From Tachypleus tridentatus (taxonomy: Eukaryota > Arthropoda > Merostomata > Xiphosura > Limulidae): DNA of 64,000 bases. Location of the stretch: the NCBI RefSeq assembly GCF_004210375.1, contig NC_134827.1, forward strand, positions 103,277,285 to 103,341,284. The letters run 5' to 3'. The notes beneath the pieces were generated by a model, which was not told the DNA's origin, made no database searches, and worked only from the letters and a program-made list of their open reading frames with translations. Below are positions 53,401-63,361 of this stretch, one piece after another (positions within the stretch are counted from its first letter, which is position 1; every line of letters starts with the position of its first letter). The translations under genes were made by a program, and so were the position numbers.

Positions 53401-56400
53401 TTACTGCATGCAGTTCAGAGTATTCTGTTTTGTTCTTATAGGTTTCGTTGTATTATGACTGTTACATCTACCTTACAGAATATGGGGACAGTAACTACCG
53501 TTTACAGATTCGGTCATTGCCTGCCCACAAAGTTCTGGATTATGCAGTCACGTTCCCAAAGCCCAACACTATAAGTGAGTTTTGAATTTGCTTTTGTTAT
53601 TTGCCTTCAGTAGCCATTTTTTATATGTTTGTTCTACCACATGTATGCTTTGAAGAACTATCTAAAAATTATAATGCTATAATATTGACATGTTATTAAT
53701 ACTGAAGGTGAGGAACAGTTGGTGACAAATGCCACTCTTTTTGTTAAATGAATGTAAATGTTATCCTTCCCAATAAGAGAATTGTGGAATGGTGATGGAG
53801 GATGGACCTTTTAAGAGTGAGACTTCACTGACTGATTGACTTTACCTCTGTGTACAGCAATAGTTTAACTGCTCCTTTCTGTTTCAGATATTATGCTGAT
53901 GAACCATTGGCAAAGTTTGGTTTGTAGGATGGAATTAATCTTTGTTTTTCATGGTATTTTTATTTATAAAAATATCTGTATAATTCAAGCAACTCTCATT
54001 ATAATTTTCTTCTCATTAACTTGTTACAAGTTAAGCCTCTTTCCTGCCCCCTCCAGTGGCACAGTGTGGACTCACACCACTAAGAACTGAGTTTCGATAC
54101 CCATGGTGGGCAGAGAACAGATAACCCATTGTGTAGCTTTGTGCTTATTTCCAAATTATCAATCAGTGATTAATAAGCCTCTTTCCTTACAAAGTTCTTT
54201 TAAGTAGTTGCATGATAAGCCTCTTTCCTTATAAAGTTCTTGTTAAGTAGTTGCATGATAAGCCTCTTTCCTTACAAAGTTCTTGTTAAGTAGTTGCATG
54301 ATAAGCCTCTTTCCTTACAAAGTTCTTGTTAAGTAGTTACATATTAAGCCTCTTTCCTTACAAAGTTCTTGTTAAGTAGTTGCATGATAAGCCTCTTTCC
54401 TTACAAAGTTCTTGTTAAGTAGTTACATATTAAGCCTCTTTCCTTACAAAGTTCTTGTTAAGTAGTTGCATGATAAGCCTCTTTCCTTACAAAGTTCTTG
54501 TTAAGTAGTTACATATTAAGCCTCTTTCCTTACAAAGTTCTTGTTAAGTAGTTGCATGATAAGCCTCTTTCCTTATAAAGTTCTTGTTAAGTAGCTGCAT
54601 GATAAGCCTCTTTCCTTATAAAGTTCTTGTTAAGTAGTTGCATGATAAGCCTCTTTCCTTACAAAGGTCTTGTTAAGTAGTTACATATTAAGCCTCTTTC
54701 CTTACAAAGGTCTTGTTAAGTAGTTGCATGATAAGCCTCTTTCCTTATAAAGTTCTTGTTAAGTAGTTACATGTTAAGCCTCTTTCCTTATAAAGTTCTT
54801 GTTAAGTAGTTGCATGATAAGCCTCTTTCCTTACAAAGGTCTTGTTAAGTAGTTACATATTAAGCCTCTTTCCTTACAAAGTTCTTGTTAAGTAGTTGCA
54901 TGATAAGCCTCTTTCCTTACAAAGTTCTTGTTAAGTAGTTACATATTAAGCCTCTTTCCTTACAAAGTTCTTGTTAAGTAGTTACATATTAAGCCTCTTT
55001 CCTTACAAAGTTCTTGTTAAGTAATTACAAGTTAGGCCTCTTTCATTATATTTAGTGCTTTTGTTTTTCAGAATCCTATATAAGAGCAATTTTGATGGTG
55101 ATATATTCTGAATATTTTATTTTTCATTAAGTAAAAAAAAGCCCATTCAGTATATTCTTTCTCATTTTTTCACATATAGTTACAAATTCTATTTGTAAAT
55201 GGAAGTGCTTGGTGTCGGTCAACTTGGGTTTGTTGTTATCACACAAGATCGAAGTCATGTTCCAGAAGGCACCAGAAAGGTTTTCTCTTGACCGGTATGA
55301 AATAACTCTGAGAAAATTGAACAGTGGTTCTGATCCATACAGTTCAACTATAGAAACCATAAAGCACAGTGGAGACATGTTAGTGACATTTGAAAATGTG
55401 GCATCTCGAAGTTACTTTGTTACAGTTAGACCCTTGTCAAATGAATGGAATCTGTCGTGTGGAGTTACTCGTTCTGCAGTCTTTGCCATTCCTGTGTCAG
55501 GTATTTTCTGATCTCCTTGTGAGGGTAAAAGTGCAGTGCAAGTTTATTTTTAATTACTAATTATGCTTTCTTATTTGAAAATACTGTTCTCAATCAGCAA
55601 GTTTTCTTTATTTGTGCAAGACAAAGGTAAAATCAATATTGGACACTATTAAAATTAACCAACAATAAGAATTAGCATATTAAAACATAACATTATAACA
55701 TTAGAGGAGACAGTTTTGGTCATAGCAACAATGAAAAACAAAGTGGTACAAGAAGTAATATTACAATGCTAATACTACAATTTAGTAGAACTATTGTTAA
55801 TATAAAACCCTGAATGTGAGGAAGTGATATTAACCCTTTTGCAACAGGCTTGGTATATGTAAGTTCATCTACACATTTGCACATGCTAAGTATTTGTACC
55901 ATAACTTTTGATACAACATGTGTATCTTCACAAAAGTTGGTAGACTTTTGGTAAAGATTACAAGTTTTTTTGTATAGAAACAAACTATATTTTTTATTAA
56001 AGATTTGTTTGTAAAAATAGCCTGTTTTTGTTTATTAGTCAGAGTAAAGTGATTTTGTTTTATGATTAAAATCCTGTTCTTCACAAATATGTGCATAATA
56101 TCTAAAACTTTGGAAATACAATTCAAATGTTTGTTTTCAGTAAGACTATATTTTGTTATTTTCTTTACTTTAATTATGTGGGGTCTGTCATTTGACCAAT
56201 CTCGTAACCATCATAAAAAAAAAAATTAGGAAATGAATATAAATTATGCTCTTTCATGCTAAAATGACTACATATTATAATACAAAAATAGAAATATTTA
56301 GTCTAAGTAGCTTAAGTCTCATAATAATATATATTTATTATTTTGTACTTTTATGACCTTTCAGTCATGCCTACCTAAATTATATAACTTGTACTGACTC

Positions 56401-57142
56401 AGCGCATGTACACTCATTACACATCCAGTAATATAATATCATTTGTAAGTTAAGTAGGTACCTCTTAAGAAGCCAATAGATGTGTTAATTGACTGAAAGA
56501 TTGGTATGGTTTTATAAATTAATGTTTGTAAACAAGAGAAAAAACCTTTACATTATTTAAAAACGTAATAGTACTATATTATGACATTTATGAAATCCAA
56601 CAATTTTGGAAGGTAGATGTTTTTACTTTTGATGATGAGAAACCAACTTGAAGTAAGTGCATCTCAGAATGACTGGTATGGATATTAACACTTCACTAAT
56701 AAAGCGGAGAACAACATTTCAAGATGACCTAGGAAGGTCAACCATTGTTCTCAGCTTCAATAGAATAGTGTTAATACCCATACCAGTCATTCTGAGATAC
56801 AAGGTAGATTTTTCTTTTTGATTTAAAGATAAATTGAGAAGTACAAACCTGTTTGTTATTGGGTTGTTTTTAACTGCGATATTGATATAAATTCAGAATG
56901 AAAAGAAATGTTTTTTTAAACTATTTAGATTAAGAGAAAGTATTCACCTAATGTTTCAGGATCATTACACACAATCATTGTTTCTAATGTTTATTAGAGA
57001 ATCACAGTTGATAGTTATTTATCTATTACAGATTACACATCCACCCTACAAATTCTTTTCTTTGTTGTGACATTCTTGTTGGTGGTTTTTGTGCTCCTAG
57101 GACTTTTCTTCTTAAGAAAACACCTGTTACAACCAATGAAAC
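50329..57142 (+). CDS. IL-17 receptor-like (IL17RD-type) gene, ectodomain and TM exons, partial
   Basis: Five exons join in perfect phase: 50329-50490, 52629-52723, 53442-53574, 55180-55500, 57032-57142; 822 bases, about 274 residues. The protein is extracellular first (sequons NTT, NIT, NYT, NTT; several Cys), then a single hydrophobic span LQILFFVVTFLLVVFVLLGL followed by RKH, so it is type I. The arrangement resembles the IL17RD/SEF ectodomain: a K-GF-IL-Q strand, Y-C-YL with Y.L.I.SLP, a C-W pair, then V.F.KAPERF...YEITL as the second fibronectin-like domain. Members signal through a cytoplasmic SEFIR domain; none is seen here, so the 3' exons lie beyond the window, past the DIRS-like element. 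Signal-peptide exon(s) upstream are also missing. Another class of fibronectin-like receptor cannot be excluded. Confidence 0.75.
50695..51112. repeat. Possible inverted-repeat element in the receptor intron
   Basis: Left end TAGGTTGAGGAATAATTCGT-GAGCGTTTTTAAAT-like and right end AACGCTCACGAATTATTCCT-CAACC are reverse complements over about 27 bases (near 50702-50728 and 51079-51106). The flanks at both ends read AAAACTATTAGG or CCAATATATAAA. The interior is non-coding and AT-rich; the family is not assigned (MITE-like). Confidence 0.6.
52435..52530 (+). repeat. Second short SINE family, plus copy
   Basis: ACAACTCTAAAATCAGGGGT, TCAATACCC, GTGGACACAGCAGATAGCC and TGTGGCTTTGAG follow the family order. 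Confidence 0.7.
52629..52723 (+). CDS. Receptor exon B, with duplicated splice donor
   Basis: Acceptor TTTTTTCCCCAG|AT, first donor GGCAAG|GTAAGAC. Reads DVKGFLILMQQKSTNYTSMR then IFDFRNTTVRGK, phase 0 at the end. The last 21 exonic bases and the donor lie in a 38-bp unit that is repeated downstream (see 52703-52796). Use of the second donor would add 38 bases and shift the frame. Confidence 0.75.
52703..52796. repeat. 38-bp tandem duplication across an exon-intron border
   Basis: The unit AACACTACTGTCAGAGGC plus AAGGTAAGACAGTTCTCAGG starts at 52703 and again at 52741. A third, degraded unit follows at about 52779 (AACACTACTGTTTGAGG) in which GGTAAG is displaced (GCTAGGTAAGT). Confidence 0.95.
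53442..53574 (+). CDS. Receptor exon C
   Basis: Acceptor TTCTTATAG|GTT, donor ATAA|GTGAGT. Reads VSLYYDCYIYLTEYGDSNYR, LQIRSLPAHKVLDYAVTFPK, PNTI. Phase 0 in, phase 1 out. Confidence 0.78.
54052..54160 (+). repeat. Second short SINE family, plus copy
   Basis: CCAGTGGCACAGTGTGGACT, GAGTTTCGATACCCATGGTG, GGCAGAGAACAGATAACCC and TGTGTAGCTTTGTGCTTATT are in the expected order. This is the clearest copy of the family here. Confidence 0.8.
54175..55050. repeat. 43-bp minisatellite with dimeric order, about 20 units
   Basis: Unit built from AAGCCTCTTTCCTTACAAAG, TTCTTGTTAAGTAGTT and either GCATGAT or ACATATT. After the first three GCATGAT units the two end-variants alternate for most of the array, giving an 86-bp dimer. 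The array lies in an intron, so no coding effect is expected. Confidence 0.95.
55180..55500 (+). CDS. Receptor exon D (second fibronectin-like domain)
   Basis: Acceptor TTTCACATATAG|TT, donor GTCAG|GTATTT. Reads TNSICKWKCLVSVNLG, SHKIEVMFQKAPERFSLDRY, EITLRKLNSG, then MLVTFENVASRSYFVTVRPL and CGVTRSAVFAIPVS. The CKW and late C-G-V-T cysteines would suit an intradomain disulphide. Phase 1 at both ends, usual for an extracellular module. Confidence 0.8.
55501..57031 (+). other. Receptor intron with a long palindrome
   Basis: AT-rich; holds the palindrome at 56661-56798. Short minus-strand frames at 55720-56126 have no support. Confidence 0.75.
56661..56798. repeat. Near-perfect palindrome containing the hammerhead-like motif
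   Basis: Outer arms 56661-56691 and 56768-56798 pair at 30 of 31 positions. Inside, GAGAACAA (56707-56714) pairs with TTGTTCTC (56745-56752), and GACC (56726-56729) with GGTC (56736-56739). The AAGATGACCTAGGAAGGTC block followed by TTGTTCTC parallels the Penelope-tail motif at 26545 and 43452, but the GAAAC box is mutated to AACC. Probably a tail relic of the same type of element. Confidence 0.85.
57032..57142 (+). CDS. Receptor exon E (transmembrane segment)
   Basis: Acceptor TCTATTACAG|AT, donor GAAAC|GTAAGT. Reads DYTSTLQILFFVVTFLLVVF then VLLGLFFLRKHLLQPMK: a hydrophobic helix of about 22 residues with a positive stop-transfer end. Phase 1 at both ends. The next exon was not found before the end of the window. 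Confidence 0.8.
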
Positions 57143-57389
57143 GTAAGTGATTTCAGAACTTCAGTTAAATATAGAATATATAAATTGTGGAATATACAAT
57201 AAGTGACTTTTTTTTACAGTTTATCCTTTTATTAAGCACCTTAAATAATGTTCATGAGCTGTGACACTAGTCAGTTCAGCTGAACAAATTTGAAATAATT
57301 GAAAATAAGAAAATGAGAAATCGTAACTATGATACTTTGCTTATTTGGATAGCTGGAGTAATTGGAAATGCTAATTCCGAAATGATCAT

Positions 57390-60300
57390 ACCTCTACTTA
57401 TCCAAAGCTGTCTAAGTTCTGGTCTGCCCTTTAGGCATTGCAAAAATGTTTTCACTAACAGTGCACCAGTGTTTATATTCCTTCGGTTTTGCACCTTCTC
57501 AGAATGTGCGACTAGCTTCCATCAGACACACTGCAGCATCTAAACTAGTATAGCTCCCTCTACCATTCTAGAACGATCTACACTTCTTTGATGGCAGTCT
57601 AGTGTAAAGATGTGTTTTAACAAGCTTTTTACATGAGTATAAAACTTTTATTGTGCTTAATCACAAATATATATCAGTATCAACTTTCTATGTCTGATTT
57701 CCAATTTCTAATCATTTGTTTTAGAAATATTTCTGTCTTCCTAATTATAATTTATTCAGGTGAATTTGAAATTTAATGACAGATGATAAAATTCCCACAA
57801 CAGTAGACAATGGTTCCGACACTAGTGTACAGGTCTCGGGGGAACAGCAGTGTCTGTTGGGGAAGTACGTGCTTTAGTTCATGTCTCATGTTTGGATAAT
57901 CATTTATTCTTTTCACATAACAATGTTTTGTGTGTGCGATGATGGATAGTGCAGTAGAAGTTTCTTTGCACTAGATTATCCATCTGTTACCACATTGTAA
58001 CCTCCCGAGTTAGATATTTTTTTTCAGGTAAGTTTGTGGACATGCTGCCTTCATTCCTAGTAGCTACACTCATGTTTAGCAAGTTTGTGTGAGCTTGGGT
58101 GGACTGATTCAATTTCCTTAGGCCTTTCATGTCTTTTCTGCTCAGTACGTTGTAAGTTAGATTTTTATAATTCTTTTACCATCTTATCTACTTTAATTTA
58201 AATTTGTGTTTAGTGTTTGATTATTACTTTACTTTTATTTAAATTTCACTACGTTTATGGGTTTTGTATAATAGTTACTATTTTGGTAATTGTAACTTTG
58301 GCCACTTTTGTGTGTAACTTGACTCATTTTTCTACTTCATTTCATAGTTTATGTTGCATAGTTTGTAAGGTTATTGTTAACTTGATGCGTTTTAATTCTT
58401 AGGTTTTTTAGGGTAGGTTATACTTTTGTTTCGTATGTCTTATCAGTTACTTTGGTGGTATTACTACAAGTCTGATATGTCTTTTATCTTCTAAGTTCCT
58501 TTGGTGGTTTGAACTCTAGATATTGTTTAATGTTTTAGGTTGAATGTCATTGTTTTGCACGTTTTTTATGTGCTCTGCACACTACAAATTTCTAGGTTTG
58601 TCAGTTCATTATTAATGAGCAGTTTCTTTAATTATGTTTAGTTTATGAGTCTTTTCAGCTACACTTTGTAACAGGTCCATGGTTTCTATCTAAAAGTTCC
58701 TGCTATTCCCTCCCTCCAAGTTCCTTCCCAGATCTCCTTTCCTTCTCCTTGGTATCATGCCTCTTCTATTCATCTCTCCTAGTCTGTTCGAGACTTACCA
58801 TGCAAAGGTGCTGTTGATTTGGTGGTACCCACTCAACCAGGATTTTACTCCCATGTAATTGTTATCCCTTGAAAGATGAAAGATTGGGAACTTGTCCTTG
58901 TTGAACTCTTTTTTCTGGGCCAATCTTGCTTTTCCATGGAATTTTTACCTTTCACTTCTAGTATATTTTTTTCTCCTGGACTCTGGATGCCCAACTCACT
59001 GTGATGGGTGTCTGTCTTCATATTACAACTGCTCCAATGTCTCATTGTCTTATTCATCCATGGGATTCATGTCTTGCAGTTCTAGGCACTGCTGTTTGAT
59101 CATTTAGATCCGTGTATTTTTTTCAAGTGATGCACTCTTTTGCTTGTCATTTTCACTTGTTGGGTCATAGGACACTTCTTTTCTTAGATGACAGGCTCCT
59201 GCTTGCCTCTTCCTATGTCTAGTTAGTCAGTCATACCTGCTTACTTCTTGAGGAAGCTCATTGGTTAATATTTTCTGATCCAGTTGAAGAGGTTCATTGT
59301 TAACCTCCACTTAATGTGATATTCCAATGGGAATTTTTCTTCAATTCCCATCTTCAATCACAGCCTTCTCTACTTTTACTTAAGGATATGGAAGGGACAG
59401 TTTCAGTGACCCTATCTTCTCCTTTTCTCACTGCATAAGGGGTTTGCTCTCTTTTTGGGAAGTGGGTTTCCTTTGTAGCTCTCATTTCCTTGGGTTGAGC
59501 TCATGTTTGTTCCCTTTAGTGGATGTTTCTTTACCAATGGAACTTGCTCATCCCATCCTTTTGTTCCAATTCTTTAGTTGGTTGTTTTATCATGTTTTGT
59601 CTGTGCTAACTATCGTTAGTTAGAGGACTGCCCTGTGAAACATCTTTCCTGTCTCATATTTCCAAAAAGCATATTTTTTTTCTGGTTATATTCCTTGCCT
59701 TCCATTTCTTTTCTCTGATCTGTTTGTCACATCTCTTTATTCTACTCAAACTGGGATCTCAATGTAGTCCTTTATGCTTGGTCCAGCATTCCCTTTGAGC
59801 CCATTGGGCTATCTTTCCTTCAAGAGTTATTTCCTCTTCCTTGTGGCTTGCACTTGTTCTGATGTTTATACCATTAATATTTCCCACATGCTTTACCATT
59901 CCGTGTAGATTATTCTTCATCCAAACTGAGTCTTCCTTCCCAAGACATCTGTTGCCCAGGAAGGTTATTTGTCTTTTCTATTTCTTTACATTTATTACCT
60001 GGATACAAATGTTTTTCTTTGTCCATTTCATTTTCTGCAATATTATATGGTTCATGCTACCTCCTTTCATGGTTCTTGCTCATGTCATTTTGTTTCATAA
60101 TCCCTGTTTCCTGTGATCTGGTGCTTACTATTCTCACTAGTTGGGTTCATGACCTCGTACGACTGGCATATTCTGGCATCTCTGTGGAAGTTTCTTTGTA
60201 CCAATTTCGTTATCTAACTTTGACTTAGCTGCTCGATTGTTCCAACCTTTGGAGGAAATTGTTCAGGCTAATATGTGGACAGCTTCTAATATATTCATTG

Positions 60301-62100
60301 TACAATATCTACATAACCTTACTGTCTTCTCTGGTCAGGTATCTTCTTCATCCTGTGGCAATCCTACACCTGTTTCTTCTTTTAGTTTGGTAAGTTGACA
60401 TTTTTATGTAATTTAGTTGAAGTACATCATGTTTAAGGATCCCACCTGGTGTCAGTTATTGTATGGTCACGTTTGCTTAATATTGTATTGGCACTAAATA
60501 TATTTACTTCCCTAATGATCACTGTCAAACTGGGGCATTTCTGTAAGACTTGTCCAGTGGTATGCGTGCGTGCGTGTGTGTGTGTGTATATATATATTTA
60601 ATTTTGTTTCCATTGTTTCATATATAAAAAGGCTGTCACTCATGAACTTCATGAGTACATCTGATATGGATTTCTTTCCATCTCTGCAATTGGGCTCTAT
60701 CTATTTTCCTAATAGAGTCACAAACACAATCATTGCACTGGTTCCACTGTTTCATTCCTTTCAATTCTGCAATATGTATTTTTACCCCTTCTATCAGAGC
60801 ACAAGAGTTCTTACCACTTTCAGTTGCTGGAGTGCTGGGCCAAGGAGGTTACCTCTTGAGTGGGTTTTGTACAACAAACACAATTGAAATTTATAGATTC
60901 TATGTAACCACTTTGTGAGAAGAGGGCTACTGTCATTATACTCATTGCTGTAATAAACAATGCTTATACAACAAGATGGTATTCAGGTTCTAAGGTGCTT
61001 CCTATGGATGTTTTTGCCCAGATGAATTACATTTGGCATAATCTGTCAAGGTTCTCTGGATGTTTTTTGCCCATCCAAGGCACCTTTTCCTGGGTGTTGC
61101 CAGTCAGACCATATTTATTAATATTTTGTGTGTTATGCAAAATATTTCCACTGGATGTTTATTGCTTGGATGGACCACACTTTATATAATTTAACATTTT
61201 CTGAGGTGCTTTCTCTTGACATATTATACAACCCTTGGCCAAAATGTTACATGTCCAAGGCACTTCCCCTGGATGTTCTTTTTGCCCATAATGACTGCAT
61301 TTATTGATCACGATGTCTCATACCAGACACTTCCACTGGATATTTTACCAGAAAGGACTGCATTTGCCTTACTCTGATGGAACCCAAGATGCACTATCTT
61401 GGCACATATTTATACGGGTCTGCTGTGTTGCTTACACACTGGACCTTGCACGTTTGTCTCTGCTATATTGCTTCAAGTTACAGTTATGTAGCAGTTCGTT
61501 ACTGTTTCATTCTTGTATGCAATGGTGGAACAAGCAGTTCAGGGACACCAGGTGTTATGGTGCCGGTCAGTTCAGTTTTGCCCTCTTTGTGTTGCTGCAA
61601 TAATTACTAGGAGAAGAGTATATCTGTTCTAGAAGTAATGCTCTGCCCTAAAAGTGTGCTTTCTTATCATATTCTTGTACACCTATTCTTTCAGTTGCTT
61701 TACTTTCTGCATGATCAGATACTTATGTGTTTTCATTGGTCCTTCCATCTTTACAATGTGGTGAGAGTAGAGTAGGTAAGACCATTTTGGAAGTTAACAT
61801 TTTCTTACACTGAATCTTTCCGATAGCTACTCACTTCCTCTCGCCCACTTCCCACCCTTTTATCCCAATGATATGGTGGTTTGTACCTGCCAGTTCTCTC
61901 AAAAGTGAGAATTGTTCGAGGGTAGTAGAGGGAGCTAGTTGTGCTAGTACAAATGGTGCAACGTGATTGGTGGGGACCAATCACATGTTCTAAAATGGCA
62001 TGAAACTGATGGGTTTTAAAAGGACTGGTTCACTGTTAGTGAAGAAAATTTAGTAATTCTTAGAGGGAAGATCAGGGCCAAAGACAGCTTTGGGTGGGTG
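57390..62100 (+). mobile_element. DIRS-like tyrosine-recombinase retrotransposon, decayed
   Basis: Terminal inverted repeats of about 200 bases, imperfect: left about 57395-57598, right about 61886-62097. They share, as reverse complements, GTAGAGGGAGCTA, ACTGTTAGTGAA, AGGG-AGA-CAG and ACAGCTTTGG in the same order. Inside on the plus strand, FLDDRLLLASS at 59181-59213 is a reverse-transcriptase active-site motif of the kind used by DIRS and gypsy elements. At 60141-60320 VHDLVRLAYSG and, in another frame, LEEIVQANMWTASNIFIVQY then LHNL match the end of a DIRS tyrosine recombinase (His..Arg, Trp, catalytic Tyr). There are many stops and frameshifts, so it is not functional. Degenerate repeats around GGCACTTCCCCTGGATGTT lie at about 60990-61360. 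It lies downstream of receptor exon E, presumably in the next intron. Confidence 0.75.
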
Positions 62101-62105
62101 GAAAT

Positions 62106-63008
62106 TAAAGCTACTGAAAATACATTTTAAAAGTAAGAAAATATTACCTTTTGATTTTAATTCATTTCTTGCTATTAACAATAATTTTGATGAAAAATTA
62201 TGCTGTGCGACATAGATTACATGATTGTTGCTAACTGATTAACCCAATAAGGGTCAATGTCCCAATTCTAGTACACAGGCTTATGTAACAAATCAGAAGC
62301 TTATGAGTAAACTGTTTCACAGTTCATAGGTAACATTCACATTGCATTGTCATAAATAGAAATATTGTGAAGTTGAGATTTTTTTCTGTAATTTCATTAT
62401 CCTTGTCATGTTTTAATTTTTTTTATATTTGTGTAACTGACTTGGTGTCACTGCTTGGTGCTCTATTTTTTGTTTCCTGACTGACAGATTGTTAGAAAAA
62501 GTAAATGTAGATACTTTTGTTTTCATATTTATATATCATATTTAAAGCAAAACACAACAATTTGTGAAAAAAGTAGTTCTTACCATTAACGGGCTAATCA
62601 GAGTAGTCGCCCACTTTTGCAACTTATGACAACTAATTTCAAAAAAGAAATCCCAAACCATTTGTTGTCACTTTAAAAGAAAAATAGCTTGTGCAGTCAT
62701 ACATAAGTATACATAAAACAAGGCGTTTCAATGACCTGTTCTCATAGTGCTGAAATATTCCTTTGAACACTCAGCCACACACACAGGTTACATTACTTGA
62801 AGGAAATGTCCTATTATAAGAAATCAAACTATTTGTAGTGACTGTTTTACACACACACAGTAGTGTATTTGATACTGAGAAATTTCAAAAAGTATTTGAT
62901 GGAGAAAAATATGATTTGTTATGTGAAAAAACAAAACAAAAACTAAGTTATTTATAAAGTAATAACGTAAACCATGCATGCATACATATTTTACGGGGGT
63001 ACAGTTTA
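62106..63008. other. Non-coding, no gene recognised
   Basis: AT-rich. If the minus-strand exon at 63009-63080 is real, this is its 3' UTR or flank. Confidence 0.45.
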
Positions 63009-63080
63009 CTAGTATGCAGAGGCATTACTAGATGCTGGCACATGGAGTCCTTGCCCTGAATTCCCAGTTGGTCTTGGAAA
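63009..63080 (-). CDS. Possible terminal exon of a minus-strand gene
   Basis: Reverse strand: acceptor TTTCTGTTTTCAG|TTT, then FPRPTGNSGQGLHVPASSNA, SAY and TAG (63009-63011). The polypyrimidine tract is good and the base composition is richer than its surroundings. The frame is a guess (phase 0); no family is recognised and no upstream exon lies in the window. Confidence 0.35.
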   Translation of the reverse strand, partial: FPRPTGNSGQGLHVPASSNASAY

Positions 63081-63136
63081 CTGAAAACAGAAAATTACAA
63101 TCACTATCATGCTGAAATGTCATAAATTCCCATGTC

Positions 63137-63275
63137 TTTTAAATCTGAATCTTGAATCTGTAAAGTATCTAGTGATGTCTCTACCAGCAGAGATCTTGAA
63201 ATGTCAAGTAACTAGTGATGTCTCTACCAGCAGAGATCTTGAAATGTCAAGTAACTAGTGATATCTCTACCGGCA
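63137..63275. repeat. Three tandem units of about 43 bp
   Basis: CTAGTGATGTCTCTACCAGC plus AGAGATCTTGAAATGTCAAG is repeated three times with edge decay. Confidence 0.9.
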
Positions 63276-63361
63276 AAGGGATAGGTGAATAAAGCTCAAA
63301 GTATTTTTAAATGTTTTAAGCAATTCGTTTAATAATAATATTGGATTGTATTCTAAAATAC

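Larger units (their letters stand above)
53575..55179 (+). other. Receptor intron carrying SINE and minisatellite
   Basis: The second-family SINE copy (about 54052-54160) directly abuts the 43-bp array at 54175-55050. Confidence 0.8.

Noticed and set aside
59841-60228. Hydrophobic frames of 69-91 codons suggesting membrane proteins
   Set aside because: Out-of-frame reading of the decayed DIRS-like element; the recombinase motifs are in other frames.
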